DNA of 53,873 nt, taken from NCBI GenBank assembly GCA_002862715.1, contig PKDV01000079.1, forward strand, positions 1 to 53,873. The letters run 5' to 3'. The DNA is from Flavobacteriaceae bacterium (GTDB lineage Bacteria > Bacteroidota > Bacteroidia > Flavobacteriales > Flavobacteriaceae). The translations under genes were made by a program, and so were the position numbers. Shown piece after piece: positions 42,373-52,062 of the stretch (position 1 is its first letter; each line of letters starts with the position of its first letter). The notes beneath the pieces are model-generated. The model saw only the letters and a program-made list of their open reading frames with translations. It made no database searches and had not been told where the DNA came from.

Positions 42373-43259
42373 AATCGTTCAGCTACACGAAGTTTAGCAC
42401 TTCTCGATCTATTATTAATTTTAATTTCATTTACATCAGGTGTTTTAAATGAACCACATATTTTAAATTCTTTTTTATATTTTCCGTATAAATCTTTAGA
42501 CGGTTCGGTTTTAAAATTTCCATTTTTAAAAAATCTTTTCACGATTCTGTCCTCTACTGAGTGATAACTAATAATACATAATCTCCCACCCTTTTTTAAC
42601 AGGTCTTTTGATGAAATAAGAAAATCTTTTAATGATTCAATTTCATCATTAACCTCAATTCTTATGGCTTGATAAATTTTTGCTAGCGTTTTATTTTCAC
42701 TTCCTTTTTTTAAAAAACTTTTTAGTGAATTATTGAATTCTAATGTTGTTTTTATTTTATTTTTTCTATTTATGACTATTTGTCTAGCAATTTTTTTTGC
42801 GTTTTTTAAATCTGCATTATTAAACAATATTTCTGATAGCTTATCTTCTTCGTAATTATTTACAACATCTAATGCTGACAGTTTTTGATTTTGATTCATT
42901 CTCATGTCAAGAGGTCCATCAAATCTTACTGAAAACCCTCTTGAGGGAGTGTCAATTTGGAATGATGATACTCCTAAGTCAGCAAGAATACCGTCAACTT
43001 TAAAAATATTTTCAACCCTTAAAAAGTTTTTAATGTTTCTAAAATTTGAATAAATTAACTTAAATCTATTGTCGTTTATCGTATTTTGAGATGAGTCTTG
43101 ATCTCGATCAAAAGCAAATAATCTACAGTTTCTATTCATTTTAATTAATATTTCTTTTGAGTGTCCGCCACCCCCAAAAGTTGCATCAATAATTATTGAT
43201 TCTCCGGAAATTTTAAGATTTTCTACTGCTGAATTAAGCATTATTGGGTTATGATACAT
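42369..43259 (-). CDS. rsmH: 16S rRNA (cytosine(1402)-N4)-methyltransferase
   Basis: MYHNPIMLNSAVENL, IDATFGGGGHSKEIL, GILADLGVSSFQIDTPSRGFSVRFDGPLDMRM, ISYHSVEDRIVKRFF. Confidence 0.97.
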   Translation of the reverse strand: MYHNPIMLNSAVENLKISGESIIIDATFGGGGHSKEILIKMNRNCRLFAFDRDQDSSQNTINDNRFKLIYSNFRNIKNFLRVENIFKVDGILADLGVSSFQIDTPSRGFSVRFDGPLDMRMNQNQKLSALDVVNNYEEDKLSEILFNNADLKNAKKIARQIVINRKNKIKTTLEFNNSLKSFLKKGSENKTLAKIYQAIRIEVNDEIESLKDFLISSKDLLKKGGRLCIISYHSVEDRIVKRFFKNGNFKTEPSKDLYGKYKKEFKICGSFKTPDVNEIKINNRSRSAKLRVAERL

Positions 43260-43710
43260 CTTTACTATCCCCCATTACATCTTCAACTAAGTTCGAAAAG
43301 TCTAAAGTGGCCTCATCAATTGCAATTTCATACAATTCTTTGTCCCATATTTCGATTATATTTATAGCTGAAGAAAGCACAATATCTTTTTTGATTTTTG
43401 CAAAATCTGCAAGATTTTTAGGCACTAAAAGTCTTTCAGCTGCATCTAACTCAACCATTTGAACCCCTGCACTAAATCTTCTAATGAAATCATTGTTTTT
43501 TTTTATAAATCGATTTAGATTATTAAGTTTTTCCATTAGCTTATTCCATTCCTCGATTGGATATAGTTCAAGACAGGTTTGAAAAACTGCTCTCTTTATT
43601 ATAAAAAGATGTTTTTGTTTGTTTTTCATCTGCTTAAACAAAGCAGAAGGAATTTTGATTCTACTTTTGGGATCTGCCTTGCAATAATATGTTCCTGTGA
43701 AAAGACTCAA
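43249..43710 (-). CDS. mraZ: Transcriptional regulator MraZ (TTG start)
   Basis: LFTGTYYCKADPKSRIKIPSALFKQM, conserved MraZ N-terminus; first gene of the dcw cluster; start codon TTG at 43708-43710. Confidence 0.94.
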   Translation of the reverse strand: MSLFTGTYYCKADPKSRIKIPSALFKQMKNKQKHLFIIKRAVFQTCLELYPIEEWNKLMEKLNNLNRFIKKNNDFIRRFSAGVQMVELDAAERLLVPKNLADFAKIKKDIVLSSAINIIEIWDKELYEIAIDEATLDFSNLVEDVMGDSKDVS

Positions 43711-43747
43711 AATTTTGGTTTATAGTGAAAACTAATTTAATAATAAT

Positions 43748-43777
43748 TTACCACTTTTTACCACTTTTTACCACTTT
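43748..43777 (-). promoter_or_regulatory. Candidate MraZ operator: three direct AAAGTGG boxes with 10-bp period
   Basis: Top strand ccacttt at 43751, 43761 and 43771 (bottom strand AAAGTGGTAAAAAGTGGTAAAAAGTGGTAA), 38-67 nt upstream of the mraZ start. Confidence 0.8.
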
Positions 43778-43861
43778 GTTAATAATTTAAAGCCTGTTTA
43801 CGATTTTTTTATAAAAATAAATGGTTAATCATTAGGGTTTATTATTGATTATATTTGTTAA

Positions 43862-44626
43862 ATGGAAGGACATTTAATTGAATCAGATGGCTATAAATAT
43901 TATATGAAGGGAGGGGGAACTCCTTTAATTATTCTTCACGGTTTGATGGGTGGATTAAGTAACTTTGATGGAGTTTCAAGTTACTTTCCAACTAAAGGGT
44001 ACAAGGTAATAATTCCTGAACTGCCATTGTACAATTTACCTATTTTGAAAACTAATGTTAAAGATTTTGCAAAATTCCTTAAAAATTTTATTAGTTATCT
44101 GGGTGAGAAAAAAGTGATTTTAATTGGAAATTCACTAGGCGGTCATATTGGATTACTTTACACTAAACTCTTCCCAGAAAAAGTTAAAGGCCTTATTATA
44201 ACTGGTAGTTCAGGTCTGTATGAAAATTCGATGGGTGAAAGCTACCCCAAAAGAGAAAACTATCAGTACATAAAAAAGAAAACTCAACAAGTTTTTTACA
44301 GCCCTAAAATAGCTACAAAAAAAGTAGTCGATGATGTTTTTGAAACTGTGAACGATAGAAAAAAATTAATCAAAATATTAAGTATTGCTAAAAGTGCAAT
44401 TCGACATAATATGGCGAAAGATTTACCAAAAATATTTGTTAAAACTGCAATTATTTGGGGGAAACAAGATATTGTAACACCTCCGGATGTTGGAAAAGAG
44501 TTCAATAAATTGTTACCCAACTCCACACTATATTGGATTGATAAATGTGGACACGCCCCAATGATGGAGCATCCAAATAAATTTAATCATTTAGTAAATA
44601 GTTGGCTAGTAGAAAATAAACTTTAA
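43862..44626 (+). CDS. Alpha/beta hydrolase
   Basis: LIILHGLMGGLSNFD, nucleophile elbow GNSLGGH, late His in DKCGHAPMMEHP. Confidence 0.9.
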   Translation: MEGHLIESDGYKYYMKGGGTPLIILHGLMGGLSNFDGVSSYFPTKGYKVIIPELPLYNLPILKTNVKDFAKFLKNFISYLGEKKVILIGNSLGGHIGLLYTKLFPEKVKGLIITGSSGLYENSMGESYPKRENYQYIKKKTQQVFYSPKIATKKVVDDVFETVNDRKKLIKILSIAKSAIRHNMAKDLPKIFVKTAIIWGKQDIVTPPDVGKEFNKLLPNSTLYWIDKCGHAPMMEHPNKFNHLVNSWLVENKL

Positions 44627-45219
44627 TGGTGTCCATTTCAAGTTCAGAATTTATAAAAAGCAGTAGTTCAGTCCTAGATTGCCCAAATACATCCATTCCT
44701 GAATTTGCTTTCATTGGTAGATCTAATGTTGGTAAATCATCCCTTATCAATGTAATTTGTAATAGAAAAAATTTAGCAATTACCTCCAAAATACCTGGTA
44801 AAACAAAATTTATCAACCATTTTCTAATCGACAGTCGTTGGCATTTAGTTGATTTACCTGGTTATGGATATGCAAGTGTATCCAAAAAGACTAAAAATGA
44901 ATTCAAAAAAATTATTTACGCTTTTTTTTTAAAAAGACTTCAGCTTGTCAACACATTCTTACTTATCGATATTAGGCATAGTCCTCAACAAAATGATATT
45001 GATTTTATGAACTGGTTGGGTATAAATCATATTCCATTTAGTATTGTATTTACAAAAGCTGACAAGATTTCTTTTGTTCAGTCAAAAAAATTAGTTAACA
45101 AATATTTTAATTTTTTAATTGAAAATTATTGGGATGAATTACCTCCATATTTTGTTACTTCATCTAAATCAAAAGAGGGCAGAAAAGAATTAATTTCTTA
45201 CATAAAAAAATTTATTTAA
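44626..45219 (+). CDS. engB: Ribosome biogenesis GTP-binding protein YsxC/EngB
   Basis: EFAFIGRSNVGKSSLINVI, ITSKIPGKTKFINHFLID, LVDLPGYGYASVSK, FTKADK. Confidence 0.95.
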   Translation: MVSISSSEFIKSSSSVLDCPNTSIPEFAFIGRSNVGKSSLINVICNRKNLAITSKIPGKTKFINHFLIDSRWHLVDLPGYGYASVSKKTKNEFKKIIYAFFLKRLQLVNTFLLIDIRHSPQQNDIDFMNWLGINHIPFSIVFTKADKISFVQSKKLVNKYFNFLIENYWDELPPYFVTSSKSKEGRKELISYIKKFI

Positions 45220-45559
45220 ATTTTTTTGATAAGCTTTTTAATTTTTTTTCTTTTTCAAAATAATTGCAAAACTGCTCAAAAGCATTTAACATTTTTTTAT
45301 CTTCAGTTGCTTTAAAATAAGATTCTTTTATACCAACAAGTGTTTGATGTGTAAAAACATGCATTTGATCGATTGGCATTTTTTTTATCCATAAATCAAT
45401 TCTAGATGTTTCTTGATTAGTTTTATTCCATGTACTTAAGAAAAAAGCATCCATATCATAATTTTCAATCCCACCATCTGGAGCTGACCATGTCATTTGA
45501 ATTGGATTATTATTTTCATCTAATGTGACATTTAATGTTATTTGAGTATTTTTTTTCAT
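45212..45559 (-). CDS. gldC: Gliding motility protein GldC
   Basis: ITLNVTLDENNNPIQMTWSAPDGG..KAFFLSTWN-like region, RIDLWIKKMPIDQMHVFTHQTL; next to gldB. Confidence 0.9.
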   Translation of the reverse strand: MKKNTQITLNVTLDENNNPIQMTWSAPDGGIENYDMDAFFLSTWNKTNQETSRIDLWIKKMPIDQMHVFTHQTLVGIKESYFKATEDKKMLNAFEQFCNYFEKEKKLKSLSKKFK

Positions 45560-46509
45560 TACATAGGATTATAATTTGATTTTTTTAATATTTCTTGTGG
45601 ACTTATATTTAAAATTTCTTGGATATTATAGTTTGTTCTTTTTATAAAGCTTTCTAAAATGCGATACCCTATAAATGCCCCAATTCTAGGAGGAGATCCA
45701 TAATCAAGACTCGAGTAGAATTTAGAATAAGGAGAATCATTTAAAAATCGATAATCTAAACTATTTTCAGTTGAAAAAAGTATTTCATTTGAAATAAAAT
45801 AATCCCATACATTTTTCTCATTTTCTAATGCCCACTGCAACTCACTTTTAGTGTAATTAAAGTTTAAATTTTTAGAGTGATTTTCATGAAGATAATCTTT
45901 TAATAAAATTCTTTTTCCTTCATTTATAATTTTGTTTAAAAATAAACGACTGTTTGTCTCAGGTAAAACTTTATATGACAAAGTGTTAATTAATTCACTT
46001 TCAAAAAATTTAAAGTCAAGTTCATTTCTTATATATTGAGGAAGACCTTCATATATTGCATTTTTATTTCCTAAAAAGGTATCAATTGAAATTATCATTA
46101 TAGTATCTGAATCAATTATTCTATTCAAAAAATCTACATCTGATTGAACTGAAATAATTCTTCTTGGTAAACTTATGTCAGGAAAATAATAATTAAAATA
46201 TTTAAATACTTTTTTAGTCCTAGTTTCTAATTCAAGATTTGAAATTTTAGATGTTTCGTTATATAAAAGTTGTTGCGTTGAATCTTTTCTTTTGTTTAAC
46301 CATATATGATATGGGGTCTTATTTGGAAAGAAATAAGGAAAATCTTTCATTATGGAGTCTAATGGAATTTCAAGTTCACCATAAAATTTTTTTTCAAATC
46401 TCAATAAATCAATATCAATATCCATTAGTTCATCACTTGTGGGAGCAACAGTTTTTGAACAAGAGAAAAAAAGAAGAACAAATACTATAAAACGAGCTAG
46501 ATTTACCAA
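45559..46509 (-). CDS. gldB: Gliding motility lipoprotein GldB
   Basis: Lipoprotein signal LLFFSCSK; IDIDLLRFEKKFYG, FLGNKNAIYEGLPQYIRNELD, RIGAFIGYRILESFIK; adjacent to gldC. Confidence 0.9.
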   Translation of the reverse strand: MVNLARFIVFVLLFFSCSKTVAPTSDELMDIDIDLLRFEKKFYGELEIPLDSIMKDFPYFFPNKTPYHIWLNKRKDSTQQLLYNETSKISNLELETRTKKVFKYFNYYFPDISLPRRIISVQSDVDFLNRIIDSDTIMIISIDTFLGNKNAIYEGLPQYIRNELDFKFFESELINTLSYKVLPETNSRLFLNKIINEGKRILLKDYLHENHSKNLNFNYTKSELQWALENEKNVWDYFISNEILFSTENSLDYRFLNDSPYSKFYSSLDYGSPPRIGAFIGYRILESFIKRTNYNIQEILNISPQEILKKSNYNPM

Positions 46510-46560
46510 TAAAATAAATTAATTTTACTAAAAAATAATTATATCAAATATACAAATGCT

Positions 46561-47349
46561 ATGGATAGTTTAAAGGTTGCAAAATATATTGTAAAATGGT
46601 TAAAAAAATATGCAATAGATAACAAGATGAGTGGATTCGTCATAGGTATTTCAGGAGGTATTGACTCTGCATTGACATCAACTCTTTGTTCTATGACTAA
46701 ATTAAAAACACTATGTCTAGAACTTCCAATAAAACAAAATATTGAGCATACTGAAAGGTCTAGGAAGCATATATCTTTTTTAAAAGAAAAATTTCCAAAT
46801 GTAATAAGTAAAAACGTTGATTTAAATAATGTATTTAATGAATTTAATCTCACAACAGTTGATGACATTAAAAGCAATAACAGATTACATGCTCTCGCTA
46901 ATACTAGATCGAGACTAAGAATGGCAACTTTATATTATTATGCTGCTCTTGATAATTTACTTGTTGCAGGCACTGGGAACAAAGTTGAGGATTTTGGTGT
47001 GGGGTTTTATACTAAATATGGTGATGGAGGAGTTGATGTAAGCCCAATTGCTGATTTATTAAAATCTGAAGTAAGGGAAATTGCTAATGCTCTTGAAATA
47101 AATAAATCTATACTTGAAGCAAAGCCAACTGATGGCCTCTGGGATGATAATAGAACTGATGAGCAACAATTAAACGCAAGCTATGAAGAACTAGAATGGG
47201 CTATGAAACAAACTTATAATGGAAAAAAAATTGATAGTTTTAGTACTAAGGAAAGACAAATTTTGACTACTTTCTATAAACATAATAATGCTAACAAGCA
47301 TAAAATGAATCCAATTCCAGTATGTAATATTCCTTTAGAACTCAAATGA
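46561..47349 (+). CDS. nadE: NAD+ synthetase
   Basis: GFVIGISGGIDSALTSTL, RLRMATLYYYAALDNLLVAGTGNKVEDFGVGFYTKYGDGGVDVSPIADLLKSEV. Confidence 0.96.
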   Translation: MDSLKVAKYIVKWLKKYAIDNKMSGFVIGISGGIDSALTSTLCSMTKLKTLCLELPIKQNIEHTERSRKHISFLKEKFPNVISKNVDLNNVFNEFNLTTVDDIKSNNRLHALANTRSRLRMATLYYYAALDNLLVAGTGNKVEDFGVGFYTKYGDGGVDVSPIADLLKSEVREIANALEINKSILEAKPTDGLWDDNRTDEQQLNASYEELEWAMKQTYNGKKIDSFSTKERQILTTFYKHNNANKHKMNPIPVCNIPLELK

Positions 47350-47413
47350 ATGTTAAAAACTAAAATTTATTACTTTCTAATATCATTTTATAATTTTAAT
47401 TTTTCATTAATCC

Positions 47414-48049
47414 ATGATTAAAATTGTTATTGCCGATCCACACCCAATTATTTATAAGGGGGTAAAATCTTTTTTCAGAAATTCAACCGAAATAAGTGTA
47501 ATTGGAAAAACAATTAATTTTCTAGAACTATTAAATTTTTTAGAATCAAAAAAAATTGATATTGTTTTATTGGAAATGGATTTGCCTGGGCTTGATGGAC
47601 TTCAAGTTATTAAGCCATTAAAAGAAAGATTTCATTATGTTAATTTTTTAATTTTTAGCTCTTTAAATGAAGAGGTTTATGCAATCAGCGCTTTAAAATC
47701 GGGAGCCTCAGGGTATTTGTGCAAAACAAATCCATTGAAAGAACTCAGAAGTGCAATTTTAAAAATCAGCTCTGGAGGAATTTACATTACAAAAAAATTA
47801 GCTGAAATAATAGCATATAACGAATCAAATCTTAACCAAAAATCAAAAATTGACAGATTATCAGAACGTGAAGTTCAAGTTCTAAAAATGCTAGTTGACG
47901 GCAAAAGGAATAAAGAAGTTGCATTTTCACTTGGTATTAATGCAAAAACAGTAAGTACTTATAGAAGCAGAATAATGAAAAAGTTAGAAGCTAAAAATTT
48001 TGTTGATTTGTTTCAAAAAACAAAGCATATAGATTTTGAAATATACTAA
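47414..48049 (+). CDS. LuxR/NarL-type response regulator with atypical receiver (Glu at phospho-acceptor position)
   Basis: Receiver-like IVIADPHPIIYKGVKSFF..VLLEMDLPGLDG..FSS..GASGYLCKTNP and C-terminal HTH RLSEREVQVLKMLVDGKRNKEVAFSLGINAKTVSTYRSRIMKKL. Confidence 0.93.
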   Translation: MIKIVIADPHPIIYKGVKSFFRNSTEISVIGKTINFLELLNFLESKKIDIVLLEMDLPGLDGLQVIKPLKERFHYVNFLIFSSLNEEVYAISALKSGASGYLCKTNPLKELRSAILKISSGGIYITKKLAEIIAYNESNLNQKSKIDRLSEREVQVLKMLVDGKRNKEVAFSLGINAKTVSTYRSRIMKKLEAKNFVDLFQKTKHIDFEIY

Positions 48050-49998
48050 ATCACTTTGTTTAGCCTTTCACTTAAAACAGTCTTCAGTTTATGATATTGT
48101 ATTATTTCCTCTAGTAAATTATCGTGGTGTTCGCCTTTGTTTTGTTTTGTTTTGTTTTGTAAATCAGAAACTTTTTCCTCGATTAATTCACATCTAAATC
48201 TTAAAATTATTTCAAAAACCCATTGTGAAAGTAATTCAGACTTTTTAGCAACAAAAATATTTTTTTTTGACCAGTCATGAAGATAATATTGGTCCTCATT
48301 TAAAATAATATCTGAAACCTCTTTAGACATTTCTATTGGTAAATTATTAACAAATTTTTCTATACTAAAATTATCACTATTGTTAATAGAATAGATAATT
48401 TTTTCATAAAGAGATTTAAATATTGAAGTTGAAAATGCAATTTCGTCCTGTTGCAAATCCAAATATATTTTTTCATATACTTTACATGTCACTTTAGAAT
48501 CTTTCGTCTTTATCTTTCCAGTTTTATCACCTTTAAATAAAACAGGTTCTTTTAAAACAACTTTTTCATTTCCATGAAACAAGAGCAATTTTATAATATT
48601 TTTTTCTAATTCGAATCTTGAATTTACCTCATTAATTTTTTTTGTTTTAACTAATTGCTCAGATGTATTCGAGTAATTTTTTGGTAAATTTTTTTTTGAC
48701 TTGTTTTGAATTTGAGCTAAGGTAGAAAAGAGTACATCTTCACTGACATTCATAAGTTTTGAACACGATTGAAGATAAAGTTCTTGCTTGATTCTATCTG
48801 GAATATTTGCAATACTTCTAACAATATCGTGAACTGTGTTTGATTTATTAAGTGGTTCATCCTTTATTTCCTCAGCGAGTAAAGATGCTTTGTATTGTAT
48901 AAAATCTTTAGATTCACTTGCTAAAAAATTTTTTATTTGTTCAGTAGATTTATCTTTTACAAATGAATCGGGGTCTTCACCATTGGGAAAGGAACATACT
49001 TTTACATTTAAACCTTCTTTAAGTATAATATCAATTCCTCTCAAAGATGCTTTCACACCAGCGCTATCCGAATCAAAAAGTATCACAATATTTTTAGTTA
49101 ATCTACTGATTAGCCTAATTTGATTTGGAGTTAATGAAGTACCAGAGGATGAAACAACGTTCTTTATACCAGACTGAAACATTTGAATAACATCAGTGTA
49201 CCCTTCAACAACATAACACAAATCTTCCTGGGCTATTGACTGTTTAGATTGGTATAGTCCATATAGAATTTTGCTTTTAAGATAAATACTACTTTCAATA
49301 GAATTTAGATATTTTGCAACTTTTTTATCATTTCGAAGAGTTCGTGCTCCAAAACCAAGAACTCTCCCAGAAATACTATGAATTGGAAAAATAACACGGC
49401 CACTGAACCGGTCAATTTTATTTTTTAAATTAATTATTGTTAATCCTGTCTTTTCTAGTAATTCCTCTTTATAACCCTCATTAATAGCATAATTTGAAAA
49501 AGAATTTTTTTGGTTTGGACAATAACCAATATCAAAATCTTTAATTATATTGTCATCAAACATTCTTTCTTTAAGATAACTATGTGCAATTCGTTTACCT
49601 TCATCAGACTCCCAAAGCGATTTTTTAAAATATTTGAGTGCAAATTCTGTGATTACGAACATGCTCTCTTTCTCACTTTGTTCTTTTTTTTCTTGACTAT
49701 TTACAGGGGATTCTAATATCTCAATATTATATTTTTTGGCAAGGTATCGTATTGCTTCTGGATAATTTAAATGCTCATGCTCCATTAAAAAGGCTATTAC
49801 ATTGCCTCCTTTTCCACTAGAAAAATCTTTCCAGATTTGTTTTACAGGCGAAACCATAAAGCTTGGAGTTTTTTCATCCGTAAATGGACTCAATCCCTTA
49901 TAATTTGACCCAGACTTTTTCAAGTTAATAAAGTCTCCAATAACTTCTTCTACTCTTGCATTTTCAAAGACCGCATCAATTGTTGCTTTTTGAATCAT
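48046..49998 (-). CDS. dnaG: DNA primase DnaG
   Basis: N-terminal YKGLSPFTDEKTPSFMVSPVKQIWKDFSSGKGGNVIAFLM, TOPRIM VVEGYTDVIQMFQSGIKNVVSSSGTSLT and LFDSDSAGVKASLRGI. Confidence 0.96.
   Translation of the reverse strand: MIQKATIDAVFENARVEEVIGDFINLKKSGSNYKGLSPFTDEKTPSFMVSPVKQIWKDFSSGKGGNVIAFLMEHEHLNYPEAIRYLAKKYNIEILESPVNSQEKKEQSEKESMFVITEFALKYFKKSLWESDEGKRIAHSYLKERMFDDNIIKDFDIGYCPNQKNSFSNYAINEGYKEELLEKTGLTIINLKNKIDRFSGRVIFPIHSISGRVLGFGARTLRNDKKVAKYLNSIESSIYLKSKILYGLYQSKQSIAQEDLCYVVEGYTDVIQMFQSGIKNVVSSSGTSLTPNQIRLISRLTKNIVILFDSDSAGVKASLRGIDIILKEGLNVKVCSFPNGEDPDSFVKDKSTEQIKNFLASESKDFIQYKASLLAEEIKDEPLNKSNTVHDIVRSIANIPDRIKQELYLQSCSKLMNVSEDVLFSTLAQIQNKSKKNLPKNYSNTSEQLVKTKKINEVNSRFELEKNIIKLLLFHGNEKVVLKEPVLFKGDKTGKIKTKDSKVTCKVYEKIYLDLQQDEIAFSTSIFKSLYEKIIYSINNSDNFSIEKFVNNLPIEMSKEVSDIILNEDQYYLHDWSKKNIFVAKKSELLSQWVFEIILRFRCELIEEKVSDLQNKTKQNKGEHHDNLLEEIIQYHKLKTVLSERLNKVI
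48136..48160. repeat. Pentanucleotide tandem repeat (TTTGT)x5 inside the dnaG 3' region
   Basis: Direct reading: tttgt tttgt tttgt tttgt tttgt. Confidence 0.95.
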
Positions 49999-50024
49999 AA
50001 TTTATAACTAAAATAAAAATATAT

Positions 50025-51002
50025 TTATTTTTTTCTTGAAATCACAAATTCAACCATTTCTTCAAGTGCAAATCTAAATTGATTTTCTGGAAATTTTTTT
50101 AGTTTTTCTAATGCTTTTTTTTGATATAAAAACATCTGATTTTTTGCGTATTCAACACCACCTTTTTCAGCAACATAAGAAATTATAGAATTTATACTAT
50201 TCTTAGTTTTATAATTTTTTCTAAATATTTTTATTAACCATTTTTTATCTTTTTTTGAAATTGTATTTATTACATGGATTAAAGGTAAAGTCATTTTTTT
50301 TTCTTTAATATCAATTCCGACAGGTTTACCTATATTGTTGTTACCATAATCAAATAAATCATCTTTAATTTGAAATGCAATTCCAATTAGCTCTCCAAAT
50401 TCAGAAATTAATCTTATTTCATCTTTTGTGGCATTTACTGACGAGGCACCAAGAGCGCAACAAGAAGAAATTAATGAAGCTGTCTTTTTCTTTATTATTT
50501 TAAAGTACGTGTCAACATTAATATCAAGTTTTTTTGCTTTTTCAATTTGCAAAAGTTCACCTTCACTCATTTCTTTTACAGCTGTAGAAATTATTTTTAA
50601 TAAATCAAAATCATTATTTTCAATACACAATAGTAATCCTTTAGATAATAAATAATCTCCTACAAGAACAGCGATTTTATTTTTCCAAATAGAATTGATT
50701 GAAAAAAATCCTCTTCTAAAATAACTTTCATCTACAACATCGTCATGTACAAGCGTAGCAGTATGAATCAACTCAATAACAGAAGCAGCTCGATAACATT
50801 TATCCCCAAATTTATTTTTATCAAACATTTTTGCAACTAAAAAAACAAACATGGGACGCATTTGTTTTCCTTTTCTATTGACAATATAATAAGTGATTCT
50901 ATTTAAAAGCGCAACATGAGATTTCATAGATAGTCTAAATGTCTTTTCAAACTCTTCCATTTCAATTAATATTGGTTTTTTAAATTTTTCTACTGCTTTC
51001 AT
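50025..51002 (-). CDS. Polyprenyl (octaprenyl-type) diphosphate synthase
   Basis: GKQMRPMFVFLVAKMF, LIHTATLVHDDVVDESYFRRG, FQIKDDLFDYG (aspartate-rich motifs). Confidence 0.93.
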   Translation of the reverse strand: MKAVEKFKKPILIEMEEFEKTFRLSMKSHVALLNRITYYIVNRKGKQMRPMFVFLVAKMFDKNKFGDKCYRAASVIELIHTATLVHDDVVDESYFRRGFFSINSIWKNKIAVLVGDYLLSKGLLLCIENNDFDLLKIISTAVKEMSEGELLQIEKAKKLDINVDTYFKIIKKKTASLISSCCALGASSVNATKDEIRLISEFGELIGIAFQIKDDLFDYGNNNIGKPVGIDIKEKKMTLPLIHVINTISKKDKKWLIKIFRKNYKTKNSINSIISYVAEKGGVEYAKNQMFLYQKKALEKLKKFPENQFRFALEEMVEFVISRKK

Positions 51003-51019
51003 AAATTATTTTATAATTA

Positions 51020-52057
51020 TTATTTGAATGCTAATTGTCCACAGGCTGCATCAATATCGTGTCCTCTAGATTTACGAATTGTCACAGAAATATTGTTTTT
51101 CTTTAAATGTTCAACATATTTTGTAATAATTGCATTCTCTGCATTATTGAATTTAGAATCACCAATTGCATTATAATTAATCAAATTGACCTTACATGGT
51201 GATTTCTTACAAAAATTTATTAGTGCCTCAATATCAACATCTTTATCATTAATATTTTTCCAAACAATATATTCATAAGTAACAAGTTTTTTTGTTTTTT
51301 CAAACCAATATTTAACAGAATCTAATAACTCTGAAAGAGGAAAATTGGACGTAAATGGCATAATTTTATTTCTTGTATTTTCGATTGCGCTGTGAAGAGA
51401 TAAAGCAAGATTAATTTTTGGACATTCTTCTGAAATTTTTTTTATCATTTTTGGAATACCTGATGTTGATAAAGTTATTCTTTTCGGAGAAATTGCGAGA
51501 CCATCACTAGATGTAATTTTTTTAATTGATTTTATTACGTTGTTATAATTCATTAATGGCTCGCCCATCCCCATAAAAACTATATTTGAAAGGGATTTAT
51601 TATATACTTTAATAGATTGATTATTAATTAAAACTATTTGATCAAAAATTTCGTCAAAATTTAAATTTCGCATTCTCTTCAACTTTGAAGTAGCACAAAA
51701 TTTACAGTCAAGGCTGCAACCTACCTGACTTGATACGCATGCTGTTGTTCGATTATTTGATGGAATTAATACAGATTCAATATAATTTCCATCATATAAT
51801 TTAATTTTATTTTTTATTGTACCATCTTTACTTTTTTGAAAACATACAAGTTGTGAATTTTTAATTATGAACTTATTTATTAATAAGCTTCTTAGTTCAA
51901 TACTCAGGTTAGTCATCATATTAAAGTCTGTAACACCTTTCCTCCAAATCCATTCATATATTTGGGACCCACGGTATTTAGGTAATCCATTTTGCAGAAA
52001 AAAAGAACTTATTTGTTCTTTGCTTAATTGACGGATATCAATTAAATCTTTACTCAT
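51020..52057 (-). CDS. rlmN: 23S rRNA/tRNA (adenine-C2)-methyltransferase, radical SAM
   Basis: ACVSSQVGCSLDCKFCATSKLKRMRNL, VFMGMGEPLMNYNNV, ALSLHSA, GHDIDAACGQLA. Confidence 0.97.
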   Translation of the reverse strand: MSKDLIDIRQLSKEQISSFFLQNGLPKYRGSQIYEWIWRKGVTDFNMMTNLSIELRSLLINKFIIKNSQLVCFQKSKDGTIKNKIKLYDGNYIESVLIPSNNRTTACVSSQVGCSLDCKFCATSKLKRMRNLNFDEIFDQIVLINNQSIKVYNKSLSNIVFMGMGEPLMNYNNVIKSIKKITSSDGLAISPKRITLSTSGIPKMIKKISEECPKINLALSLHSAIENTRNKIMPFTSNFPLSELLDSVKYWFEKTKKLVTYEYIVWKNINDKDVDIEALINFCKKSPCKVNLINYNAIGDSKFNNAENAIITKYVEHLKKNNISVTIRKSRGHDIDAACGQLAFK

Positions 52058-52062
52058 TATAT

